Position numbers and translations under genes: made by a program
Shown here: one piece after another, positions 51,901 to 63,000 of the stretch
How the letters are laid out: each line of letters starts with the position of its first letter
How positions within the stretch are numbered: the first letter of the stretch is position 1
Assembly: GCA_023333565.1 (NCBI GenBank)
Contig: JAJKFH010000205.1
Location: 1,426,001-1,490,000, forward strand
Length of the DNA stretch: 64,000 nt
From: Puffinus mauretanicus
Lineage: Eukaryota > Chordata > Aves > Procellariiformes > Procellariidae
Direction: 5' to 3'
Notes under the pieces: model-generated
The model's input: only the letters and a program-made list of their open reading frames with translations
Database searches by the model: none
What the model was told of the DNA's origin: nothing

Positions 51901-54900
51901 AAGGCTGACTTAGATGATCTGTCATGCGTCATGGCTTTGGTGGAGGCATGAGGCAGAAGTGATGATCCAAAAGGGTTTATTTTTCCACATCTGGGAATAG
52001 CTTTGAAGAGGATACTGGGGGAAGGGAGGGGTCATCTTTGGATTCTGTAACTTTTATGACTGGACTTTGTAAATTGTCACCTGCCGAGGAGTAAGAGCTC
52101 ATCTACTTCCCACACAGCCTGTCTCTCCTGATTCATGAACACTGGGCAAACTATCTCTCTGCTTGGTATGGTTATTTGTTGCTATCCTAGTATTAGAAAC
52201 TGGTCACTGAACCTCCTGACCGGAGAAATAGGATTTGCTCATGGATATCAAGAAAAGACGCTAATTAAATGATCTCTCCAGCAATTGCCACAGTGGCTTC
52301 TTGAGGACTGTTAGTAATGGATGTCTTAAGTCTCTTCCTCTCTCTTTAGGCTTTACTTGAATTTCTCAGCAAAGTGGTTGCCAGGGAGAACAACAACAAA
52401 ATGAACCTCTGGAACGTTTCCACAGTCATGGCCCCAAACCTCTTCATGCACAAGGGGCTGCCAAACAAGATCCCCGAAGGGAAGGAGAAACAGCTGGCAG
52501 AGGGGGCGGCTGACATTGTGCGGACGATGATCCAGTACCAGGACTTGCTCTGGACAGTAAGTTGTGCGGGTGTCTTGTGGTATGGTGTAGCGGTGTCTTG
52601 GTCTGCCTAGAACTGGAAGAGGGGAAGGGATGGTCTTGGAAATTTCAGAGGAGTTAAATGTCTGTAGGCAAAACCTTTAGCTGAGTTCCAAGGCTAGTTG
52701 TTTTCAAGGTATATGGATATTTTGTCTATTTAAGGAGCTTCATAAAGTGATGTTTAGATTCTTAAATGGCGTCCTCATCTCTGCTTGGTTTAATGCCTGT
52801 CGTCTTCCTTCTTCCCTTCCCAGGTCTCCTCTTTTCTGGTAGCTCAAGTGAGAAAGCTGAATGAGAGCAATAGCAAAAGGTACCAGTTTTGTGACAAGCG
52901 AATTAAAAACTTGTTGCGGAAGATTCATGCTGATAAAGACAAAGTGGAAAAGAACCAGGCAGAGGTGAGTTAGGACTTGGAAAAACTGGGCCCTTTCATA
53001 ACAGTGTCAAATACTTTCTCATTGTAAATGCTTTCATGAGAACTTGGAAAACTGTGAGGAGTGATGCTCTTTACAGAGCAAGAGAGGGAAAAATCTGCAG
53101 AACCGTAAGAAACAGCTTCCCAGACCCTTTTGGTCAGGTTGTGGCAAACACTGATTCCAACAGCAAGGGTACTAAATAAATTTCAGGTACAAAACACTTG
53201 ATTAAGATGCTGCATTGTTGCAGAAGAAGGGGAAGAGACTAGAAGCAGAAATGCTGGTCTCTACCTCGCGTGAAGAGCAGAATTCACATGGCTCTAGATG
53301 CCCCGTGTGTTTAGACAGATGTCTAGGATGATAAAAGCAGACTTATTTTCATGAACTTAAAGCAAAAATTTAGGCTATTACAGTAGTGTAAAAGCACATT
53401 TTTGTATCTTATTTCGTTTTTGCTCCATAATGCTGCTGATCTGTATGGGAGGGTTTGAGGACGAGGTTCTTTCCACTTAAAAGGAGAGAATTAACTTCCC
53501 TGATAAATGAAATGGCTCTACTCTTTCTTGTGTTGGTGCAGACGGAGATTTTTTTAAAACAGATGTTACTATCAGATCTATTTGTGTATCAAAGGTGAGA
53601 AAAGATCCTTGGAGTCATTCTGCCTTTTTTTCATTGCCACCATTAGTTGAATAAGTGTAGGTCTGTAGCAGCTAAGTTACATGATGCTGGATTGTAAGTG
53701 GTGCAACTGGGATGCTCTGAGGACACGAGCTAGATGGAGTCTGCAGGTAGAAATAATACGTTGAAAGCTTAAATCTGCAGAACTGAAGAAGTTTGTGTTC
53801 TCACAAGCCAGTACATCCCCTGCCTTTCTATACAAGTTGGAATACTGAGATGACGTCTGCCTAAAATTTGGCTTGTAAAGGCTGCACGTCACTGTTGAAG
53901 GCGCTCTCATTTCAGAGAGGGCAACTACTGTTTAGGCAGTCAAACAGATGACCCAGTGCTAATACGACTTCCTAAAGGCCTCGGTGTTCAGCGCCGTTTT
54001 GCAAAAGATTTGGGATTGCAAAATTAACTTGCTGCAGATCAGACCCCGTTAGAACAGTTCAACATTCTCCACAAAAGTTCTGAGAAGTTACTTCATGAAG
54101 GAGTTGATGAAAACAATCTTGAGAAAATAGCGCTTGAACTCTGCTCTGTGATGTCTCCGCGCTTCCTTTTTTTGAAACTACTTTTCTGAAATTCGGTAGT
54201 CTGCAATTCAACTGTCTAAACTCCTTTTCCAGTAGTTTGGAATTAATTCCAGAGAAGTCTATCAGACTTGGGCAAAACAGTCTGTCAAAATTTATTCTGA
54301 CAAATCCTATTTTCATCAAAGCTGTGTCGTTTCTAGTGCCGGTGCTGCATTTGAACAGCAGAGAGCACCAGCGCACGCTGATGGAAAGCGGTGCTTTTCT
54401 CCCCAGCTCCAACACCGACGCACAGATGATTTGTTTATAATGCTCACCTTGACGCTTCTATAAGCTTCCAGTCTGTAGTATGTGCGGGATATGAAACAAA
54501 CCTCAATTCTCGGAATAGTTGGCTTGGATAGGTTTATTTCTTCACACTCTCCAATCTGTTTTGAAACTTGATGTTTTAGCTGATAACAAAGTCTTTCTTT
54601 AAGCACTTTCTTCTTTTTGCCTGCCTTGTTCAGCCTTCCAAGATTGTGAAAGTCCATGCTTCGCTTCTCCTGAAGGATTCGCTAGAGGTGCATTTGAACA
54701 ATGCAACCAGAGTTGCTGATGTCTTGAGGCAGTTTCAAAAGAACCTGAGCCAGAATGGCTGGAATATTGTTAACACTGTCAACCTCCTCAAGTGGTAAAT
54801 GGCTTTTTCTCTCTTTTTTTTTTTTTTAAAAAAAATAAAAAGTACCAGGTGGTCTAGTTCTGGCAGAGCTGATGTGGTGGCACAGTGAGCTGTTAGGAGA

Positions 54901-57489
54901 CTGTTCTCTGGTCCTCTGTTCTAAGTTTCTATGTACATTGGATGGGGCAAGCAAATGTTAGTTGGACTGAGTGATTCCATCACTGTGCTCCGCAGGTCAG
55001 GTAGTGCCCTCTGGTTTGCTGGACGGTGTGTGAACTTCAGCAGCCTTGCTGGAGGGAAGGGAAAGTGGAATAACATTGACCCTGCAAAACAAACTCTCTC
55101 TAGCTCTCCTGGAGAAGAACATCACCTCTGCAAATTACTTGCCTGGAGCTGTATTTCCACCATGCACATGTTAATGTAGGTGCTTCCTAAAGTAAGCTCT
55201 GCAATTCCCTCCTGTGGTCCAGTGGTGAATTGCTGAAATAACCCCCAAAATGAACAAAAGAATTCCTGCCCCCCTCTGTCACTATGTCCGCAGCCCAAAT
55301 TTAGTAGGTAAAGTGGTAGTGCATCTCCTGACCGTGTCCCTGGGCAGGAGATGTCTAGACGAGGAGGGTGGATGGGAAGTTGGCTGAATATGGGTCAGCT
55401 GGGAACAGTGTCTCACTAAGAAGCTACTACAGCTGCTGAAGTCTTCCTGCAGATGAGCTTCTCTTGAACAGGCCATCAGTTCTAGAGGAATGCTGCCAAT
55501 GAACTTCGGTATTTATGCCTGTTGTCTTCCTATTGAAAAGTTAGTGTTTGCATATAGTGTGCATCTTCCTACCAGCACGGAATATCTGCCTTGTTTTCTT
55601 TTTTCCAATTTTGGGTGTGCTTTTCAACAGCTGCACTGTTCAGGAGGATCAGCAAGGTCTCTGTACCATGGCCTGTAGCTTTCTTGACCATTGCTGGCCT
55701 CTGAACCATAAGCAATTTTTGGGAAGAAACATTACTAAACTACATAACTTGCCTTTGGCAGAGCTTTGTTAACTTCAATGTGTTTTTCTTTCTGCAGTAA
55801 CAACTCAATGGAGTGCACAAACTTGCTCCTGTATGAAGTGGGAGGCAATATTGGTAAGTCTGGGTGGTAAATGAAAATAAAGACTCTGATATCCAGGTTT
55901 TTATGCTTTACTTATCTTAGGAGGAAGTTTAAAAAAAGAATGAGATTTGGAGGGGGCTCTAAAAGTTAAAAGACAAATGAACAAGTGTGGGTTAACCTCA
56001 CCCACAGCAAAGATGGGGACAAACCTTTTAGCAGGGCGTGTTGTGACAGGACAAGGGGGAATGGTTTTAAACTAAAAGAGGGTAGATTTAGACTAGATAT
56101 AAGGAAGAAATTTTTTACAATGAGGGTAGTGAAACCTTGGCACAGGTTGCCCAAAGAGGTGGTAGATGCCCCATTCCTGGCAACATTCAAGGTGAGGTTG
56201 GACGGGCCTCTGAGCAACCTGATCTGGTTGAAGATGTCCCTGCCCGCGGCAGGGGGGTTGGACTAGATGACCTTTAAAGGTCCCTTCCAACCCAAACTAT
56301 TCTGTGATTCTATGAAAGAGTACCTGTTAAAGCTCGCGTGTCTTCCAGCCATCACTGCAAAGCCTTTGTAGTGCAAGTATGTGGGAAGGTTGAAGCCTGG
56401 ACTTCCAAAAATACTTAACACTAATGGATCTTATTCAGAAGCTGCCTGTCAAGAAAGGTAGAAACTCAAGAGTCCAGAAGTCTTGAGAGGACAGAGACGT
56501 GCACAACTTTGTCCATCTTAAAAACAAACTTCCCATTCTGTTAAACGTACCATGTTAAACTCCCTCTTCCCTCAACGATAAAGGTCCATGTTTGGAATTA
56601 AGTGTAGAACTTAACCATAAACTACATTCATCTAAGTAAAGGGCAACTTCATCCTATGCCACTATAGGCTTTTAATTGTGTGCTTCTTATCTGGACTTGA
56701 AGTGTGGTATGCTGGCACATGGCATCTGTACTAATGATGGCCAGCTCCAGGTGTGAATTCTGTCTGCCTTCATCAAGTTTCTGACAAAAGAACCCGTACT
56801 AACTTGGGTGGAAGTTTCTCAAACCGTGTAGTTAAACAAGTTGGTGATGTTGATTAGTCACCAATTTCCACTCGGCAATAGGATAATGTCATCAGATGGA
56901 GAGGAGACTTAAATAATACGATTGCAGCAGCAGATTAAGGGTGTCTGAAAATGGAAAGGAATTCTTATGCCCTGTTACAGCTGCTTCTGGAGACTGTCGG
57001 TTACTGGGGTGCTTTGGCTGCCTCTTAGTATTTCTGTTTGTAGCATCTGTAGAAGAAAAGCTCTGTCATTGGAAACAATTCAGTCTTTGGATTTGATCAC
57101 TAACATATCTCATGATGGTTTTCAAGTGCTAAAGTTATTGGGTGTTAAAGTGAGAGTACCTTTCCACAAAGGTCAAAGCTTGGGCTTAGTACAGTTTTAA
57201 GAAACATACATTCATTTTAACATACATAACTAGAACTTTTCCAGATTTGTGGAAACACTTCTGAATCGTTGTGATATTGAAATTAATGTGAACAAATACC
57301 AGTTTTTAGGGGGGAGGGGGGAAACAAACTAGCAACTACAGGATATAACAAATGCTTTTTTCTGAATCTCTTGTTTTGGTAGGTGAACGTTGCCTGGACC
57401 CAGACACTTACCTCTTAGACTTGTACCACATCAATCCCCATGCTGAGTGGATAATTAAGCAAAACCCATCTTATCCTCGGATGTTCTAA
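39812..57489 (+). CDS. ARHGAP40: ARHGAP40 (Rho GTPase-activating protein 40), 14 coding exons
   Basis: Encodes a GAP that speeds GTP hydrolysis by Rho-family GTPases, in the ARHGAP18/28/40 group. Fourteen exons join in phase from ATG 39812 to TAA 57489, giving 626 residues, close to the human protein as I recall it. Early group signatures are SMDSFWLEVENIK (near 29-41) and EAEWLQDAGLSDLL (near 65). The RhoGAP domain spans about 267-480, with the arginine finger in EGILRVSG (R313), the conserved lysine in LLKRFIRELPAPLL (K352) and the asparagine in MAPNLF (N433), so it should be catalytically competent. The C-terminus LLLYEVGGNIGERCLD and HINPHAEWIIKQNP matches ARHGAP18. The symbol rests on ADIG/ACTR5 synteny plus group sequence. 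Exon 39790 is open upstream of the ATG, so an N-terminal extension from an alternative first exon is possible. Confidence 0.93.
44455..44675 (+). CDS. ARHGAP40: ARHGAP40 coding exon 2
   Basis: Acceptor CTCGCAG|AGGGAG, donor CTGAG|GTATGT, ends in phase 0. Codes EGEAEAEWLQDAGLSDLL, LLSTLTKTQAAAVQRRLDTY and VRDVRDIFGVVSSE, all hallmark sequences of the ARHGAP18/28/40 group. Confidence 0.95.
47843..47918 (+). CDS. ARHGAP40: ARHGAP40 coding exon 3
   Basis: Acceptor TTTTCAG|GAGACA, donor AGAA|GTAAGA, ends in phase 1. Codes the linker ETAAEKEESSPDQLWHNLRT to NVQR. Confidence 0.87.
48453..48604 (+). CDS. ARHGAP40: ARHGAP40 coding exon 4
   Basis: Acceptor TTTGTAG|CAGAAA is a tandem NAGNAG site; using the second AG (exon from 48456) drops three bases in frame. 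Donor AACG|GTAAGC, ends in phase 0. Codes DYSCTVRNPGKEVVFNMDV through RRLKDGNALT. Confidence 0.92.
49193..49358 (+). CDS. ARHGAP40: ARHGAP40 coding exon 5
   Basis: Acceptor CCCTTAG|AAATTT, donor AACAG|GTTACT, ends in phase 1. Codes KFKIPKGRLGVTRIGDLSAQ, DMKKIPTLALIELTALCDVL and GFELKRNK, the conserved segment preceding the GAP domain. Confidence 0.94.
49712..49803 (+). CDS. ARHGAP40: ARHGAP40 coding exon 6 (start of RhoGAP domain)
   Basis: Acceptor GTTGTAG|AGAAAA, donor CAGGCA|GTAAGT, ends in phase 0. Codes FGVPLNTLLENDQKLLPNTK and VPLLLQA. Confidence 0.95.
49924..50001 (+). CDS. ARHGAP40: ARHGAP40 coding exon 7 (arginine finger)
   Basis: Acceptor TTAATAG|CTGCTG, donor ATCAAG|GTATGA, 26 codons in phase 0. 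Codes LLSCLEKRGLETEGILRVSG; R313 in GILR is the catalytic arginine finger of RhoGAPs. Confidence 0.96.
50263..50422 (+). CDS. ARHGAP40: ARHGAP40 coding exon 8
   Basis: Acceptor TTCATAG|AGTCTG, donor CAAA|GTGAGT, ends in phase 1. Codes NDVSGLLKRFIRELPAPLL, with the conserved K352 and the RELPxPLL motif. Confidence 0.96.
51177..51259 (+). CDS. ARHGAP40: ARHGAP40 coding exon 9
   Basis: Acceptor CTCTAG|ACATTC, donor TAAAG|GTAACT, ends in phase 0. Codes IPDLKQRLQALNLLILILPE and PNRNTLK. Confidence 0.95.
52350..52556 (+). CDS. ARHGAP40: ARHGAP40 coding exon 10
   Basis: Acceptor TCTTTAG|GCTTTA, donor TGGACA|GTAAGT, 69 codons in phase 0. Codes NKMNLWNVSTVMAPNLFM, with N433, and MIQYQDLLWT at the end of the GAP domain. 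Confidence 0.96.
52824..52964 (+). CDS. ARHGAP40: ARHGAP40 coding exon 11
   Basis: Acceptor TTCCCAG|GTCTCC, donor GCAGAG|GTGAGT, 47 codons in phase 0. Codes VSSFLVAQVRKLNESNSKRY and a Lys-rich helix ending VEKNQAE. Confidence 0.95.
54634..54794 (+). CDS. ARHGAP40: ARHGAP40 coding exon 12
   Basis: Acceptor TGTTCAG|CCTTCC, donor AAGTG|GTAAAT, ends in phase 2. Codes PSKIVKVHASLLLKDSLEVH and VADVLRQFQKNL, the start of the C-terminal module shared with ARHGAP18. Confidence 0.95.
55798..55853 (+). CDS. ARHGAP40: ARHGAP40 coding exon 13
   Basis: Acceptor TCTGCAG|TAACAA, donor ATTG|GTAAGT, ends in phase 1. Codes NNSMECTNLLLYEVGGNI. Confidence 0.95.
56012..56315 (+). mobile_element. CR1 LINE 3' end in the last intron of ARHGAP40
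   Basis: About 304 bases match the avian CR1 3' terminus: AGCAGGGCGTGTTGTGACAG, ATAAGGAAGAAATTTTTTAC, GGTTGGACTAGATGACC and the tail ATTCTGTGATTCTATGA. A frame through the element to 56266 resembles the end of the CR1 reverse-transcriptase ORF (RLPKEVVDAP...FKVRLDG). It is 5' truncated, as usual, and little diverged. Confidence 0.95.
57383..57489 (+). CDS. ARHGAP40: ARHGAP40 coding exon 14 (terminal)
   Basis: Acceptor TTGGTAG|GTGAAC, then GERCLDPDTYLLDLYHINPH and AEWIIKQNPSYPRMF to TAA. Confidence 0.96.
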
Positions 57490-58019
57490 GGAAAGCATGA
57501 GCAAAACGAAGCATTTGGTGGAAGTTTTTGGAAGGCATGGAAAAGCTGTAGAGATGTTCCTGGTATAGTCACAGACTGGACAATGCTTGTGTCTTTGAAG
57601 GAAAAACAACTTTATTTACTACTTCCATGACAGCTGGCTGTGAGAGTACACGAGCCTACATGCTAACAGGGGTGTTGATAACAAGCAGCAATTATCATTA
57701 GGTAGCGGAATTTGCAGGGGGTATGATTATTCTTAAACAAAATAACCCTCCCAAAACAAACCCTGCAAACAAAGCTACAGTGATTGTGCAGCAAAGATGG
57801 AATGTAAGAGGAGAAATGTCATCTTGAAGATGGTAGAAGACATCTGTTTCTTCTGGATTTGCTCTTCCTTTTGATCACATTCACATTTTGGAGGAGCGAC
57901 AGTCAAATGCTGCAGCGGTACTAATGACATGCCTTTGGGAAGATCCACCATTGACTGTTGCACATCACCAGAAGAAGTTGTGATCCTGGGCTTCACTAAT
58001 AAGATGCTGTTATTTGAAG

Positions 58020-58025
58020 AATAAA
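58020..58025 (+). terminator. Proximal poly(A) signal of ARHGAP40
   Basis: AATAAA 531 bases after the stop codon, followed by an A-rich stretch. Confidence 0.4.
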
Positions 58026-60025
58026 AAAAGATGCTTCCAAAAAGGCCAGATGGGATGTGAAGCCAACATCCCGTATTTAATGACTACAGTTAAAATGCAT
58101 ACATGCAACACAAGAAAATAACCTTTCTTGGAAAAAGGTGTGGGATGGACAGCAGCCTTTCCAGTTTGAAAGGAGAGATGCCTGTCCCATACAGCTCTGC
58201 TGGTAATGCAAAACCAAATGTGCAGGTTGCCATTGATGATGGTAAAATATGCATTTATTTTGCTGGACAACCTATATATCAATGGCTAACCAAGGAAATA
58301 TTCTGAAGTTAATTTGAGGTTAGTAATCCAACCTGGCCACATGAACTAAACTTCTTTTTGGAAGACTCTGTGTGAACATGTCTGTTAAAAACAAAACAAA
58401 AAACCAACCCCAAGATGTGCAGTGGCTGAGATAAGAAGAGGTCCGTGCCTGTGTCTGGTCACACAGAGGGTACTGAATTGAGCCTTTTCTGCTCTGACCG
58501 CACGTTTTCATCCCGCGCAGCACAGTGTGGTCACTGTGGTCTGGAGAGACGAGGGCGGAGCAGAACGCTTGCACCTCGCATCACTGCGTAATCATCGTAC
58601 GACCTCAGCTCAAATTAGACTGCGCTTGTGGAAGAGGAGTGAGAAATATTGTTTTCCTTTGTGGTGATGCTGAAATACCTCACGTGAGGGAACCTACTAT
58701 GCAGTTACAGGGGATGGAACCTGCACCGTTTCTGAAAATCCTGACGTCTTTTTTTATATACTGTTTTCAAACACTGTTGGATATTTATTTGTGTGGCAGA
58801 AGCAGGGCTGCCCTGCAGGTGTATACTCAAGTATTTTATTTGCCAAGTCTTAGCTGCACTATAGTGGCAATCTCCAGTATTATTTCTTTTGTTTAACTGA
58901 ATTTGTTTCCATTTCAGTCTGAACTTCCCCTCCTTTTTTTTTTTTCTTCCCCCAGGCTGATGTGTAGCTATCCCTATTCATTATCTCAAAGTCCTAGTTT
59001 CTATTGTAAGGGCACTTCATTCTGTGGTTTGTCTGACTGTTTAAATTCTCTTGGTGGTTAAGCTCCTTGAGGAACAGGTGAGCCATAGTCCATGTTCTTT
59101 CTAACCTGTTGTGAATATGGTATGAGTGGTGCTGATGTCTTGAAATGATGCATATATTAGAGAGTCTGTCTACTTTTTTTGGTTGAGATGATGCAGATGC
59201 ACTGACTGGTGGGATCATCTTCATAGCTGTCTTTTTAAGAACCCGTAATAGAAACTTGCCAAAAAACCATCTCCCAACCCTAACCCAGAACCCCAATGTC
59301 GAGACTTCTTGAGGTGCCTCTGTTTTTTAGGCACAGTTTAAGCCCTATAAGGGCCTGATTCTTATCCTTGAGGATGGGTGCTCTGTGTCTCTTGAAAGAT
59401 CAAGCTGCTTTAAAATCGGGCATTAAAAATCGAAGGTACCTAATCACTCGTCACTTCTGGAAATCTTTGTTGCAGTGATGGAGCTTAGCAAAGAGCAAAT
59501 GCCAGAGATGTGATACTGTAAGAAATACCTAACTCGCAGAGGTATCAGTGGGAGAGACAGAAGAACTTGTTCCTGCTCAGAGATGCTTTGTAACCTAAAT
59601 TGCATCCCTACAGATCACATAATGCGGCATTTTTTTCCACACCTCATATACTGGAGGTTTTATTAAACATACTGGCTTCCATACGTGTGAGGGGGAAATG
59701 CTACATCACTGCTTCTGTAAACAACAAATGAGTGGGTTTTTTTGAACACCAAATAATGTGAATCAGTGCTGTGAAAAACAAGATTGGTGGGAGATTCTCA
59801 TAAGACAAATACCAGTTCTCAAATATAAAGGAATTGTAAAGAAAAAAAAAAATCTCTTTCCAGATGATGGATATGCTTTTTTATTTTTCTTTCCGATCTT
59901 TGCACCAAAAAGTAAGTATGAATTTTTCAGTCACTGATGTGCAACCTACTTCTGAATGCTGGCTTTTAATAACTTTTTTTACAAATTTTTAATTCTGTAT
60001 TTAAAACTCATTTATTCAATGAAAC

Positions 60026-60031
60026 AATAAA
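60026..60031 (+). terminator. Distal poly(A) signal of ARHGAP40
   Basis: AATAAA in an AT-rich context about 2.5 kb after the stop; probably the main 3' end. Confidence 0.5.
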
Positions 60032-60050
60032 AATATAGTAAAATCTCTTG

Positions 60051-63000
60051 GCTCCAGTTTCATCAGCGGCTGAGAATAAGTTAGCGCGGTAAATGGCACC
60101 ACGTCTGTGAATGCCAGCAGGGTTTGCCTCATGCCTGAAGAGGGAGGTACCTGGGGTCTAAGTGAGCTTGACAAGGTTTTCATGTTACAGCTTCAGGAGA
60201 AGTTCCTCTTCAGACGATCCGGTGGGGTGGCTGCAACAGAGTGGTCCAGGAGGAGGAAGAGGAGGTCAGTGTTGGGTATAGAAAGCCCAGAGAAAGGTTG
60301 ACGGTGGGGCTGAAGGTCTATTTGTGAGCACCAAGGATTAGTGACTTCTGAAGGAAGAAGAGCTGTTGTTAAAGATTTAAGCTTGAGGAAGGGTGGCCAT
60401 GTGCCGTGAGAAGTCCCCTTCCCACCCCCTCAGTCCCTTCTCAGTTGAGCTGTGCTGGCAGGACTAGCCAAGTTGGCCAAGAGTAACAGGAATCCAGTCT
60501 GAACCTGTGGTTAAATTATAATTAATATTTTAGTGTTCAATAGTCAGTGATGAAATGTGGCATAAATCCACTATTTGTTTAAAAAACAGCAGCAGCAGCA
60601 GCCCATCCAGTGCCACTGATAGAAAAGCAGGACTTGCTATCCTATCCAGAAACAAAGGGAAAGGGAGGAGGATCCAAGCGGCTTTAGAAAGCTTTCAGAG
60701 CAATTATCTGAGGAAAACACCAGCTTATCAAACTCGTTTCACCCATTCATCTTCAGTAGTATCAAAGTGCTAATCTCTCCCATCCCCAAGGGCATTTTTT
60801 GATTGATCAGTACACAGCTATCTCCCCTGCTCAGAACAAAAGCCCAGTATTTATTCTGTATGCAACTTAGTCGGCTGTGCTGAGATAACAGGACATAGCA
60901 TAAAAGAATCTTGCAAATGTTGGTTAAACATATTTGTGGATGAAATGGAGCTGAAATACCACGTATTAAAAAAAAATAATAAATAATTTGCTTCAGGGGA
61001 AAAAAATCTTTGCAGAAATACAGGGTCTTCACAGGAACAAATGACGCTTCAACCCTTGGAGGGGAAACACTGGTGGAAAACGACTAAATACAGTTCCTGG
61101 AGCAAAGTAAGTAAATGATGGCAAATACTGTTGCAAACAAAGTACAGTTGCATTTGATTAAATCTATTTCTTTCCTCTAGTGCACTCCCCAGTGTTGAAA
61201 ACAAGACAAATGACATCTGTGTTTTTGCATGCTAGAGAATGAAACTTTAAAGTTCTCTCCAAATCCTGTCTGGTCTTCATTGCACACAAGGGTTGCATAT
61301 GTCTTCACCTTGGGGGAAAGAAGAAGAGGCCGTAGTTCAATATTTTAAGTTATTAGAAAAGAAAATGCGCAGCTGCACTGACTTACCAGGTAGGAAATGG
61401 CCGTGGCAGGATCAGTTCCTATAGCCTTCCCCAGCCATCTTTACTCCCTATAAACTCGGGCTTGTACGCTTTTTTTTTGTGTGTGCGTGGTGACAAACAC
61501 TTTCTGAAAGCAGCTTTGCGTTGGCTGTCCCTTCCCCGTTCCTCGTTGTCCAGGGGAAGGCAGGTGACCTCACCTGCCAATGTCCTTCTCCCCAGCACCC
61601 GGACCTGGCAGGATCCGCGGAGCTCAAGGGGTTGCAACTTTTCTCCCCACACGCTGTTCTGTTATCTAGCTCTATCCAAGGGCTGGTCTAAAGCCAGTGG
61701 GGAGAAGAAATCCCTTTTATCCTTAGTCCTTGGAGGGGAACGTGAAGTGGTGATGTTTTCACCTATCTGGCCTGGCTGGTAAAGTTGAAGGAATAATTAC
61801 CTAGGGGATAAAGGAGGAAAAGAGGAAGAAAACCAACAGAAATGGAGGGTGTAGGTGTACCTGTGGGGTCTATTTGGTTTTATGGTTTGTTTTGCAGGGT
61901 TTGGAAGAGATGCAGGTGCTCACAAGCTCTGCTGCCCTCTCCTCACTCCTCCCAAACCTTGTTCGTGGCAGGCTGCAGTAGAAACCTGCTCCAGTGGTTC
62001 CCCATCCTTTGCTGGCTGAAAACCAAAGGCTGGTTTCCCTTGCCTTCAGCTTTCGCTAGCCTGCCCTTTTTATGCCAAGGGGGTGACGTGAGCCTTCAGT
62101 ACTGAATGTGCTTCATGTTGGTCCTCACGTGTGGATGGATGCTCCAAGCTGTGCATGGACGGCTTGTGACTTGTATTGAAGCCGAATCTTTTGAGCCTTA
62201 CCCAGAGTTTTAGAAGTCCTGAGGAGCGTGGCTGTGCGTAACCTGCCTATGTTACCTCCTATCTCAGCTCTTTGTATGCGCATAGTGCAGGCGGAGAAGT
62301 TGCTTTTATCTGTGCTGATGACTCTGTAGTAAGCCTTCTCTGGACACAAGAGGCAGCCAGAAAGTGGAATAATTGCCTTTCACTTATAACAAACCAGCAG
62401 AGCTGGCTCAGGGTTTCAAGAGAGACAATTAAAGATATTGCATTGTTTTCTTCAAAAGGAGAAATAGACCTGGGGGTTCCCTAATAGCCCTCCTGGTTCT
62501 GCACCGCGCTCTCGGAGCGCGTTGTTGTGGGTTGCATTTATTATGAGCCACTTATTATCCCTAATTATTTAGCAGGGGGGAGGTCTCTCAGTAACAGGCG
62601 AATTTGTGACTTGATGAACACTCAGCTGTCTGTATTTAAGATAAAATTACTGTAATTAACAAATTGATCAATCCTACTTTCACTTTGCCTGGCTGGAACA
62701 GAACAAATGGGCTAGATGAGACCTATTTAGCACAGAGGTAGAGAAAGGGGTTTGCAGACCTCAGGCTTAAAGCTTTTTTTTCCCCCCGCACACTGCTTTT
62801 AATGGTAATGTCACGTAATTGTCTCTTGTTAGATAATTTTGTCTCCAACAAAAAGCACTCACGCTGTGCTTTCTTCAGCTCACCCCAGCAAGGCAGAGTC
62901 ACAGCGGGTGAATAGCCAGGTGGGTTGTTTTATTATAACCTAAACCTCGAGCAGGGGTGGGTTGGATTCCCTGGGTGCTGTGCTCTCCTGCGACTCTTAT

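Larger units (their letters stand above)
57490..60050 (+). other. ARHGAP40: ARHGAP40 3' UTR
   Basis: Runs from the stop codon to the region after the distal poly(A) signal. No further exon is seen. A shorter 3' UTR would end near 58045. Confidence 0.6.

Noticed and set aside
54059..54657. Minus-strand frames of 113-118 residues beside ARHGAP40 exon 12
   Set aside because: Antisense to an intron and partly to a confirmed exon; no homology.
60586..60600. (CAG)5 as a coding polyglutamine or polyserine tract
   Set aside because: Short repeat in an isolated 72-codon frame with no gene context.
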